Positions 1 to 5,791 of a DNA stretch of 6,772 bases are shown piece after piece (the stretch's first letter is position 1; every line of letters starts with the position of its first letter). Source of the stretch: Actinomycetes bacterium (GTDB taxonomy: Bacteria; Actinomycetota; Acidimicrobiia; Acidimicrobiales; Microtrichaceae). The notes below the pieces were generated by a model. That model was given only the letters and a program-made list of their open reading frames with translations. It had not been told where the DNA came from and ran no database searches. The position numbers and the translations under genes were made by a program. The stretch lies in the NCBI GenBank assembly GCA_023427825.1, contig JAEZAI010000030.1, forward strand, positions 1-6,772, written 5' to 3'.

Positions 1-32
1 CGTCGGCAGCGTCAGATGTGTTTAAGAGTCAG
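1..32 (+). other. Untrimmed Illumina Nextera (Tn5) Read 1 adapter, non-genomic
   Basis: The first 32 bases match the Nextera Read 1 transposase adapter without its first T. Positions 1-21 are identical and the 19-base Tn5 mosaic end occupies 14-32. There are only two differences, both A to T, at positions 22 and 29. Genomic sequence therefore begins at about position 33. The adapter supplies an in-frame TGA (complement of 12-14) that falsely closes the leftmost dehydrogenase gene, whose last six apparent residues (LTLKHI) are adapter translation. This is a library and assembly artefact, not biology. The adapter sequence is known from general knowledge of the Nextera kit. Confidence 0.96.
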
Positions 33-704
33 GTCGAACTGGACGCGGTCGAGCGCGTGTGAGCGAGCCAGCTCGAGCATGGTCCTCATGGTGCCGACCA
101 GCTCGTGGCCGACGGCGAGCCGGCCGAGGGCGACCGCGCCGTCCCAGCCCGGCCCGTCGATCGCCGACCAGTCGCTCACGTCGAGCGGCTCGCCGGTCGT
201 GACCTCGAGGAGTCCCAGGTCGGGGTCGAGGCCCTCGACGGCGCGCGTCCGCAGAGCCGCAAGGGGGGCTGTCGCCCTGGCGCAGCCGATCCCGTCGGGC
301 TGGGCAGCGACCAACAGCACGCGCCGGGCGCCGGCCGGGTCGGGACCCACGAGGCCGGCCACCTCCGTGCCACGACCGCTCCGGCGCGCCGGCGGCAGCG
401 CGCCGCCGAAGCGGGGGAGCAGCGCGACGGCGCCCTCGTCGAGGGGGACGCCGAGCGCGGTGCCCACCAGGCGGCCGAGGGCGCCGGACTCGGTGCACGC
501 CTCGCCCTGTGCCTCGAACAGCGCCGAGACGGCGGCGCGCGGCGCGATCGCGACGGCGTCCGCCCACCCGATCTCGTCGAGGGCCGCATCCAGGTCGGCG
601 CCCGAGCGGGACGAGGCGGCCTGGCGGACCGCAGTGGTGAGGATGTCGAGCTCGGTCGCGTCCAGCTCGCCCTCGCCGAGCCAGGCGTCGCTGGTCGCGC
701 TCAC
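33..704 (-). CDS. Acyl-CoA dehydrogenase, divergent second subunit (3'-truncated by contig end)
   Basis: Two hundred and twenty-four residues are visible from a GTG start (702-704). The GTG overlaps the TGA of the upstream dehydrogenase as GTGA and is preceded by GGGAG (712-716) at 7-nt spacing. An open frame continues upstream to 812 but reads through the neighbour's coding sequence, so the GTG is preferred. The end of the visible protein, GHELVGTMRTMLELARSHALDRVQFD, is typical of the first long helices of an acyl-CoA dehydrogenase C-terminal domain, just before the usual RPIG..Q segment. The N-terminal and middle parts are degenerate: I see no FSEP..GS flavin-loop motif, unlike the neighbour. 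A weakly conserved FadE-like subunit directly behind a canonical one is the layout of hetero-oligomeric dehydrogenases in steroid catabolism, so it may be the partner subunit. The C-terminal half is missing, so the presence of a catalytic base cannot be judged. Confidence 0.85.
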
Positions 705-1843
705 TGGTCGGCTCCCAGGTCGAGCAGGCGCCGGGCGACGATGTTGCGCTGGATCTCGGCACTGCCGCCGTAGATCGTGGCGGCCCGCGAGTAGAGGAAC
801 TCCGAACGCCACTGGCCGCTCATGTCGTCATCGCCGAGGGCGACCCGATCGGCCAGCGCGTCGGCGGCCAGATCGAACACCTCCTGCTCGCACGAGGCGA
901 GCAGGATCTTGTCGATCGACGTCTCGGGCCCCAGGCGCTCGCCCCGGTCGAGCCGGTGCAGCGTCCGTCGGGAGCGGGCCCGCAGTGCGAACAGGTCGAC
1001 GAGCGCCCGGCCCACCTCGTCGGGCCGCAGCGCTCCTTCGGGGGCGTCGAGCAGCAGGTCCGACAGACGGCGGCGGAGGAACGCGCCCCGGTGCCAGAGG
1101 GCGGTGCTGCGTTCGAACGGGAGCAGGTCCATGGCCACCGCCCATCCCTGCCCGACGTCGCCGAGCTGGCGGTCCGTCGGCACCTCCACCCCATCGAAGA
1201 ACACCTCGCTGAACTCGTCCCGACCGTGCATGGTCGTGATCGGCCGCACCGTGATGCCCGGCGAGTCCATGTCGACGAACAGCGCGGTGATGCCCCGGTG
1301 CGCGTCCTCGACGGTGCCGGTCCGCACCAGCAGGACGCAGCGCTGCGCGTACTGGGCGAGGCTCGTCCACACCTTCTGGCCGGCGCCGCGCCACACGGCG
1401 CCGGCCGCCGACGGGACGAGGGTGGCGCGGCACGTGAGCGCGGCCAGGTTCGAGCCGGTGCCGGGCTCGGAGAACCCCTGGCACCACGTCTCGTCGCCTC
1501 GCAGCAGCCGGGGGACCGCGTCGGCGGCGAGCTCGGGCGGCGCGTAGTCGATCATCGTCGGGGCGAGGACCTCGGTCATCGAGTAGAGGCCCGGGTCGAC
1601 CAGGCCCCGAGCGGTGACCGCCTCACCCAGGTAGCCCCGGAGCAGCGGCGAGCCGCCCAGGCCGCCGACGCGCTCCGGCCATCCCCAGCGCATCCAGCCC
1701 GCGTCGAAGGTGAGGCGCTTGACCTTGGCGAGCTGCGCCATCTCGCCGTCCATCGAGGCGGTGGCGCCGGGCGCGGGGGCGAGCTCGTCGGCCGCGGCGT
1801 CGAGCCACGTGTCGAGCTCGGACCGGAAGTCGTCCAGCTCCAT
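701..1843 (-). CDS. Acyl-CoA dehydrogenase (FadE-like), full length
   Basis: A 380-residue flavoenzyme predicted to desaturate an acyl-CoA at the alpha-beta bond, passing electrons to ETF. The start MELDDF at 1841-1843 is chosen because it overlaps the TGA of the SnoaL-like gene as TGATG and matches the normal family length; the 58 in-frame residues further upstream read through that gene. Visible family motifs are QGFSEPGTGSN (122-132, flavin/substrate loop), GAGQKVWTSLAQYA (153-166), DEFSEVFFDGVEVP (209-222), GQGWAVAMDLLPFERST (231-247) and the C-terminal ATIYGGSAEIQRNIVARRLL (355-374). The position of the Glu376 base of medium-chain dehydrogenase (YEG) is Gly here (YGG, 358-360), so the base probably lies elsewhere. 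Glu244 in FERST is a candidate, as in isovaleryl-CoA dehydrogenase. The gene is followed by a GTGA overlap with a second dehydrogenase. The substrate is unknown. Confidence 0.93.
   Translation of the reverse strand: MELDDFRSELDTWLDAAADELAPAPGATASMDGEMAQLAKVKRLTFDAGWMRWGWPERVGGLGGSPLLRGYLGEAVTARGLVDPGLYSMTEVLAPTMIDYAPPELAADAVPRLLRGDETWCQGFSEPGTGSNLAALTCRATLVPSAAGAVWRGAGQKVWTSLAQYAQRCVLLVRTGTVEDAHRGITALFVDMDSPGITVRPITTMHGRDEFSEVFFDGVEVPTDRQLGDVGQGWAVAMDLLPFERSTALWHRGAFLRRRLSDLLLDAPEGALRPDEVGRALVDLFALRARSRRTLHRLDRGERLGPETSIDKILLASCEQEVFDLAADALADRVALGDDDMSGQWRSEFLYSRAATIYGGSAEIQRNIVARRLLDLGADQ
712..716 (-). promoter_or_regulatory. Shine-Dalgarno of the second dehydrogenase
   Basis: GGGAG on the minus strand lies 7 nt before the GTG at 702-704, inside the last codons of the upstream gene. 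It supports the GTG start and coupled translation of the two dehydrogenases in similar amounts. Confidence 0.65.
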
Positions 1844-2271
1844 CAGCTGGTCGGCGCCGGACGGGTCGGATCGTGCGCACGACCGCTGTCGCGGGCGCCG
1901 CTGCGACGCAGGAACGTCATCGACCGGGTGTGGATGCGCCACCCGTCGGGGGTCCGGAGGTACGTGTCGGTGTACCAGCCGATCCGCATGCTGTGGTCGG
2001 TCTGGTCGACGAAGCACAACGGCTGCTCGCCGGTGCCCTCGTCGCCGTCCAGGGCGAGCGCCGGTGGCCCGACCATGAACAGGCCCTGGGGTGCGGCGGC
2101 GACCAGCGTGGGGAAGTCGGCGAGCGGATAGGTGTCGCCGAACGCGCTGTAGGTGCCGTCCGGCGTGAACGTGTCGACGACCGAGTCGACGTCGCCCTTG
2201 GTCATGCCGACGGCGTAGCGCGCCAGCGTCTGGGTGAGCTCGATCACGTCGTCGGCGTTGTCGGTACCCAC
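1843..2271 (-). CDS. SnoaL-like / NTF2-like fold small protein
   Basis: A 142-residue protein with the features of the SnoaL-like (NTF2 superfamily, cone-shaped alpha+beta barrel) group. It has an N-terminal helix (DDVIELTQTLARYAVGMTKGD, about 7-27), then DTFTPDGTYSAFGD (33-46), a central strand region, and IGWYTDTYLRTPDGWRIHTRSMTFLRR (97-123), where DGWRI is typical. Family members include ketosteroid-isomerase-like enzymes, hydratase/dehydratase-like proteins and polyketide cyclases; the sequence does not show which reaction applies. The start is GTG at 2269-2271, supported by an excellent SD (2276-2285). The stop overlaps the dehydrogenase ATG by one base. The basic, proline-rich tail (about 124-142) looks disordered. 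Its place between an oxygenase reductase and two acyl-CoA dehydrogenases suggests a role in the same catabolic route. Confidence 0.85.
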   Translation of the reverse strand: MGTDNADDVIELTQTLARYAVGMTKGDVDSVVDTFTPDGTYSAFGDTYPLADFPTLVAAAPQGLFMVGPPALALDGDEGTGEQPLCFVDQTDHSMRIGWYTDTYLRTPDGWRIHTRSMTFLRRSGARDSGRAHDPTRPAPTS

Positions 2272-2275
2272 GCCG

Positions 2276-2285
2276 CCCTCCTCCT
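2276..2285 (-). promoter_or_regulatory. Strong Shine-Dalgarno deciding the GTG start of the SnoaL-like gene
   Basis: The minus strand reads AGGAGGAGGG, with the first AGGAGG ending 8 nt before the GTG at 2269-2271. It is the strongest ribosome binding site in the window and fixes a GTG rather than a downstream ATG start. Confidence 0.75.
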
Positions 2286-2317
2286 GCTGCTCGGGCCTCC
2301 CTGTGGTCGGGACGGCA

Positions 2318-3481
2318 TCAGTCGAACCCGTACACGACGTGCACGGTGGGGGAGGTGGGGACGGACTGGCACGTGAGCACCCAGCCGTCGGCGACCTCCT
2401 CGTCGGTCAGCGCGTCGTTCACGTGCATCGTCACCGTTCCCTCGACGAGGCGGGCCATGCACGTGGCGCAGCTCCCGGCCTCGCAGGACGAGGGCGGATC
2501 CAGTCCGAGCTGCCGCGCCGCCTGGAGCACGGTGGTGCCCTCACGGTGCTCAGTGGTGCCGACCCGGCCGTCGACGTAGACGGGGACCGTCCGGATCGCC
2601 GGTCCGTCGAGGACGATCCCGCCGTCGGTGCCGTCGACGGGCCCATCGCCGCTCGCACCGGCTGCGCCGGCAGCCAGCGGCGCGCCGGGCACCTCGTCGT
2701 CGGACGGCGTGAACCGTTCGATGTGGATGCGCTCGGGGGCGACGCCGTCGTCGAGCAGCGTGGCCTCCACCACGTCCATGAACGGCGTCGGGCCGCACAC
2801 GTAGACCTCGGCGTCGCCGAGGTCGCCGGCGAAGTCGCGGACCGCAGCGGGGTCGACGTAGCCGTGTTCGACGTCGAAGCGGTGCTCCACCCGCAGACGG
2901 CCGCCGGAGTCCCGCTCGAGACGGTCGAGCGCGTCGGCGAAGATCGTGCTCGACCGGTCGCGGTTGGCGTAGAGCAGGCGGACGGCGCGGTCGGTCCTGG
3001 CCAGCGCCGAGCGCCCGAGCGACATGATCGGGGTGATCCCGCTGCCCGCCGCGAAGGCCACGACGTCGCCGTGACCGGGCCGCAGCTGGAAGACACCCGC
3101 GGGGAACGTCACCTCCAGCTCGTCGCCGGGCCGGACGCGGTCGACGAGCCAGTTCGACACGACGCCGCCGGGGACCCGCTTGACGGTGACGGTGAGCTCG
3201 TCGTCCACCTCGGGGGCCGAGGACATGGAGTAGCAGCGGAGGTGGGTGCGGCCGTCCACGCGGACGCGGAACGTGCAGAACTGACCGGCCCGGTAGGCGA
3301 ACCCCGGTCGCAGCTCGCTCGGCACGTCGAGCACGAACGACCGTGCGTCCTCGGTCTCGGTCACGACCCTGGCGACGGGCACGGGATGGAAGCCGTGGTC
3401 CCGCACCGGGCGGTCCCCCGATGGAGCTGGAACGGCCACAGGGCGGACGATAACGCCGTTCTCGTAATCGAGCAACGCCAT
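2318..3481 (-). CDS. KshB-type oxygenase reductase (FAD/NAD(P)H domain plus C-terminal plant-type [2Fe-2S] ferredoxin)
   Basis: A 387-residue electron-transfer protein predicted to pass electrons from NAD(P)H through FAD and a [2Fe-2S] cluster to a Rieske oxygenase. Domain order is FAD-binding barrel (about 33-135) with RCYSMSS (82-88), nucleotide-binding domain with GSGITPIMS (146-154) and CGPTPFM (229-235) ending in IHIERF (252-257), a Gly/Ala/Asp-rich linker (about 262-288), then the ferredoxin domain with Cys333, Cys338, Cys341 and Cys371 in a perfect CX4CX2CX29C pattern. This order and the motifs closely resemble KshB, the reductase of 3-ketosteroid 9-alpha-hydroxylase, and related phenylacetyl-CoA epoxidase-type reductases. 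The ATG at 3479-3481 has GAAGGG 7 nt upstream (3489-3494). The N-terminus carries roughly 25-30 residues before the usual barrel start. It is the first gene of the leftward operon, 46 nt before the SnoaL-like gene. Its likely partner is the Rieske gene at 5882, though other oxygenases in the genome could use it. Confidence 0.93.
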   Translation of the reverse strand: MALLDYENGVIVRPVAVPAPSGDRPVRDHGFHPVPVARVVTETEDARSFVLDVPSELRPGFAYRAGQFCTFRVRVDGRTHLRCYSMSSAPEVDDELTVTVKRVPGGVVSNWLVDRVRPGDELEVTFPAGVFQLRPGHGDVVAFAAGSGITPIMSLGRSALARTDRAVRLLYANRDRSSTIFADALDRLERDSGGRLRVEHRFDVEHGYVDPAAVRDFAGDLGDAEVYVCGPTPFMDVVEATLLDDGVAPERIHIERFTPSDDEVPGAPLAAGAAGASGDGPVDGTDGGIVLDGPAIRTVPVYVDGRVGTTEHREGTTVLQAARQLGLDPPSSCEAGSCATCMARLVEGTVTMHVNDALTDEEVADGWVLTCQSVPTSPTVHVVYGFD

Positions 3482-3509
3482 TGGCAGGCCCTTCGTGCCG
3501 GGCTAGCTT
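3481..3509 (+). promoter_or_regulatory. Putative housekeeping-sigma promoter for the synthetase operon
   Basis: A -35-like TTGGCA (3481-3486) and a -10-like TAGCTT (3504-3509) are separated by exactly 17 bp, predicting transcription from about 3516. The -35 element overlaps the start codon and SD region of the divergent reductase gene. This was spotted by eye in GC-rich DNA, so a chance match is possible, but both the spacing and the position just ahead of a ribosome site are good. Confidence 0.5.
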
Positions 3510-3568
3510 CGGCGCCGAACAGGGGGTGTTGCGATGACGGGACAGGCCACGCCCAGGGGGCTGGGGGC
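3482..3568. promoter_or_regulatory. Divergent intergenic region between reductase and synthetase genes
   Basis: Eighty-seven bases separate the reductase ATG (leftward) from the synthetase GTG (rightward). The region holds a promoter-like sequence for the rightward genes, a perfect 12-bp palindrome, a 12-codon leader ORF, and the reductase SD (3489-3494, minus). I see no convincing leftward -35/-10 pair here. Leftward transcription may start further right, inside the synthetase 5' end. I found no match to the published KstR or KstR2 operator consensus as I remember them. Confidence 0.6.
3508..3519. promoter_or_regulatory. Perfect 12-bp palindrome, candidate operator
   Basis: TTCGGCGCCGAA is self-complementary over all 12 bases. 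It starts inside the predicted -10 element and covers the predicted transcription start of the rightward operon. A dimeric repressor bound here could block the rightward promoter, and its location between divergent operons allows joint control. The regulator is not in this window. Confidence 0.4.
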
Positions 3569-3572
3569 GTGA
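3534..3572 (+). CDS. Possible 12-codon leader ORF coupled to the synthetase
   Basis: An ATG at 3534 with AGGGGG (3521-3526) 7 nt upstream opens the reading frame MTGQATPRGLGA. Its TGA at 3570-3572 overlaps the synthetase GTG start as GTGA, the arrangement usually seen in translational coupling. The peptide shows no attenuator-like run of a single regulatory amino acid. It may instead be the true N-terminus of the synthetase, detached by one missing G in a five-G run (3556-3560 or 3563-3567); a one-base insertion there would read straight into the synthetase frame. Confidence 0.3.
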   Translation: MTGQATPRGLGA

Positions 3573-5200
3573 CGGCGGAGGGGGTTCGCGCGCGGTGGGG
3601 TCTGCGGACGGTGCCGCCCGAGCTGGCGGACCGATACCGCGCCGAGGGGCACTGGCAGGGGCGCTCGCTCGGCCAGGTGGTCGCCGACGGCCTGGGCGGC
3701 ATGGGCGACGCGAGGTTCGCGGTGCACTCGTCGGTGCGGCCCTGGCGCGGGACGTTCGCTGACGTCGACCGCGCCGCACGTGCGTTCGCCGCCTCGTTGC
3801 GGGCCCGGGGTGTCGGGGCGGGCGACGCGGTGGTCGTGCAGCTGCCCAACTGGGCCGAGGCGGGCGTGGCCTTCTGGGGTGCGATCTACCTGGGTGCCGT
3901 CGTCGTCCCCGTCGTGCACTTCTACGGCCAGCGCGAGGTGGACCACATCGTCGCCACCACGCAGCCCGCCGCGGTGGTCGCGCCGGAGCGGTTCGGCCAC
4001 GTCGACCACCTGGCCACCTACACCGAGGTGCTCGAGCGTCACGACGTCCCCAACTGGTTCGTCGTCGGGGACTCGGCGAGCGCCGACCTGCCCGATGGTG
4101 CGGTGCGGTTCGCGGACCTGCTCGACGCCGACCCCGTCGTCGACCCCGCGCCGGTCGACGCGTCGGACCCGGCGCTGATCGGCTTCACCTCGGGCACGAC
4201 CCAGCACCCGAAGGGCGTGGTCCACTCCCACGACACGCTCGGCTTCGAAGCACGCCAGCTCGACCACATGTTCCCGACCGGCGGGCCCGACACGATCACC
4301 GGCGCGCCGGTCGGGCACTTCATCGGCATGCTGAACGCGTTTATCGTCCCGCTGCTGCGGTGGCGCCAGGTCAACCTGCTCGACGTGTGGGACCCCGGCG
4401 CCGTGCTCCGACTCATGCTCGACGAGGACCTGGGGATGTCCGGCGGCGCCACCTACTTCCTGACGAGCCTGCTCGACCACCCCGACTTCACCGAGGAGCA
4501 CCTGCGGCGCATGCCGTTCGCCGGCCTGGGCGGGTCGCCGGTGCCCGAGGCCGTCACCGAGCGGGCCCGGGATCTGGGGATCCTCGCCTTCCGCTCCTAC
4601 GGCAGCACCGAGCACCCGTCGATCACCGGTTGCACGATCGACGAGCCCGAGGACAAGCGCCTGCGCACCGACGGCAGGGCGCTGCCGGCGGTGGAGGTGC
4701 GTCTGGACGACGACGGCCAGATCCTCAGCCGGGGTCCGGACCTGTTCATCGGCTACACGGATCCCGAGCTCACCGCGCAGGTGGTCGACGACGAGGGCTG
4801 GTACCACACCGGCGACATCGGCCAGATGGACGACGACGGCTACCTCACGATCACCGACCGCATCTCCGACGTCATCATCCGGGGCGGCGAGAACATCAGC
4901 GCCAGGGAGGTGGAGGAGCTCGTGGCCACGATCGACGGCGTGGCCGAGGTGAGCGTGGTCGCCGCGCCCGACGCCCGGCTGGGGGAGCGGGCCGCGGCCG
5001 TCGTGCTGGTGCGACCCGGCCAGGACCCACCTTCCCTCGACGCCGTTCGCCGGCATTTGGACGCCGCTGGCCTGGCCCGCCAGAAGTGGCCGGAGTCGAT
5101 CCACGTCGTCGACGAGCTGCCGCGCACGCCGTCGGGCAAGGTCCAGAAGTTCGTCCTGCGCGACCGGCTCCGGTCGGGTGCGCTGGATCCCACCACCTGA
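3569..5200 (+). CDS. AMP-forming acyl-CoA synthetase / CoA ligase (FadD-like)
   Basis: A 543-residue member of the ANL adenylating family, predicted to activate a carboxylic acid with ATP and load it onto CoA. Motifs in order are the P-loop FTSGTTQHPKGVVHSH (206-221), YGSTEHP (344-350), WYHTGDIG (411-418), the hinge-region DRISDVIIRGGENISAREVE (430-449) and the C-terminal PRTPSGKVQK (518-527) with the adenylation lysine Lys524. The catalytic set is complete. Gln212 occupies the place of the usual second Gly of the P-loop. GTG at 3569 is the only start-like codon in frame near the domain's beginning, with AGGGGG (3555-3560) 8 nt upstream. Longer in-frame sequence to the left is antisense of the reductase. 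Overall similarity is to actinobacterial FadD and cyclohexanecarboxylate-CoA-ligase-like enzymes; the acid is unknown. It is followed after 15 nt by the CMD-like gene, probably in one operon. Confidence 0.94.
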   Translation: MTAEGVRARWGLRTVPPELADRYRAEGHWQGRSLGQVVADGLGGMGDARFAVHSSVRPWRGTFADVDRAARAFAASLRARGVGAGDAVVVQLPNWAEAGVAFWGAIYLGAVVVPVVHFYGQREVDHIVATTQPAAVVAPERFGHVDHLATYTEVLERHDVPNWFVVGDSASADLPDGAVRFADLLDADPVVDPAPVDASDPALIGFTSGTTQHPKGVVHSHDTLGFEARQLDHMFPTGGPDTITGAPVGHFIGMLNAFIVPLLRWRQVNLLDVWDPGAVLRLMLDEDLGMSGGATYFLTSLLDHPDFTEEHLRRMPFAGLGGSPVPEAVTERARDLGILAFRSYGSTEHPSITGCTIDEPEDKRLRTDGRALPAVEVRLDDDGQILSRGPDLFIGYTDPELTAQVVDDEGWYHTGDIGQMDDDGYLTITDRISDVIIRGGENISAREVEELVATIDGVAEVSVVAAPDARLGERAAAVVLVRPGQDPPSLDAVRRHLDAAGLARQKWPESIHVVDELPRTPSGKVQKFVLRDRLRSGALDPTT

Positions 5201-5206
5201 GCACCC

Positions 5207-5210
5207 GGAG
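5207..5210 (+). promoter_or_regulatory. Shine-Dalgarno deciding the GTG start of the CMD-like gene
   Basis: GGAG lies 5 nt before the GTG at 5216, within the 15-nt gap after the synthetase stop. It supports the GTG start over the ATG further in (codon 16). Confidence 0.55.
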
Positions 5211-5215
5211 CGGAC

Positions 5216-5791
5216 GTGCCCCGACTCGACCCCATCCCTCCCGAGGACTGGCCGCCGGCCATGCGCGACGCGCTCGCCGCGCTGCGCCCCGCGACGCCCA
5301 CCCACCCGCTGCCGGTCCGTCGGGACGACCGGCCGAAGGGCCTCAACGTGCTCGGCACGCTGGCGCACCACCCGCAGCTGACGATCGCGTTCCACACGTT
5401 CAACGGCCAGGTGCAGTTCGGGACGACGCTCACGCTCCGCCAGCGCGAGCTGCTGATCCTGCGCGTCGCCGTCGTCCGCGAGTGCGAGTACGAGTGGGCC
5501 CAGCACCGCGTGATCGCGCTCGACGTCGGGCTCACCAGCGACGAGGTGGACCGGGTGGCCGCCGGTCCCGACGCTCCTGGTTGGTCGCTGCTCGACGCGG
5601 CGCTGGTGCGCGCCGTCGACGAGCTCGTCGCAGCGGCCCGCATCTCCGAGCCCACGTGGGCCGAGCTGGCCGCCGAGCTCGACGCCCGGCAGCTGATGGA
5701 CGTGATCTTCACCGTCGGGTGCTACGAGACGCTGGCCATGTTCTTCCGGTCGGCGGGCATGGAGCTCGACGACGACCTCCGCCGGCCGTAG
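5216..5791 (+). CDS. Carboxymuconolactone decarboxylase (CMD/AhpD)-like protein
   Basis: A 191-residue, all-helical protein of the CMD superfamily. The core is LRQRELLILRVAVVRECEYEWAQHRVIALDVGLTSDEV (74-111), matching the family pattern of an Arg/Glu-rich helix, an active-site helix with ...H, then A...GL. A second helical segment (DARQLMDVIFTVGCYETLAMFFRSAGMEL, 156-184) gives the usual pseudo-repeat. The AhpD redox CXXC is absent: Cys90 is present but the second Cys position is Glu93, followed by His97. A peroxidase-type disulfide role is therefore unlikely, and a decarboxylase or lactone-type reaction cannot be assigned from sequence. The GTG start is chosen from the SD at 5207. Its tight spacing behind the synthetase (15 nt) indicates co-transcription. 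Confidence 0.9.
   Translation: MPRLDPIPPEDWPPAMRDALAALRPATPTHPLPVRRDDRPKGLNVLGTLAHHPQLTIAFHTFNGQVQFGTTLTLRQRELLILRVAVVRECEYEWAQHRVIALDVGLTSDEVDRVAAGPDAPGWSLLDAALVRAVDELVAAARISEPTWAELAAELDARQLMDVIFTVGCYETLAMFFRSAGMELDDDLRRP

Noticed and set aside
14..32. Tn5 mosaic-end sequence as evidence for a real transposon insertion
   Set aside because: It is joined to the synthetic Read 1 adapter stretch at the very contig end, with no transposase gene or IS sequence. A library artefact explains it fully.
1844..2017. Longer start for the full-length dehydrogenase (58 extra residues)
   Set aside because: The extra residues are an out-of-frame reading of the SnoaL-like gene and the start at 1843 gives a TGATG overlap and the usual family length.
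16..2131. Long plus-strand open frames over the dehydrogenase and SnoaL-like genes
   Set aside because: They are low-complexity Arg/Ala/Ser/Pro-rich translations opposite genes with clear dehydrogenase and SnoaL-like motifs.
2272..2317. Possible terminator between the reductase and the SnoaL-like gene
   Set aside because: There is no stable inverted repeat followed by a T run on the minus strand. The gap mainly holds the strong SD, so co-transcription is more likely.
3451..3459. Small dyad TAACGCCGTT near the reductase start as a KstR-like operator
   Set aside because: It lies inside the reductase coding sequence, is too short, and lacks the longer GAAC..GTTC arms expected of a KstR site.
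2234..3568. Upstream in-frame extension of the synthetase, giving an apparent 988-residue protein
   Set aside because: The first 445 codons are antisense to the reductase gene and show no protein-like motifs. The GTG at 3569 has an SD and gives the normal family length.
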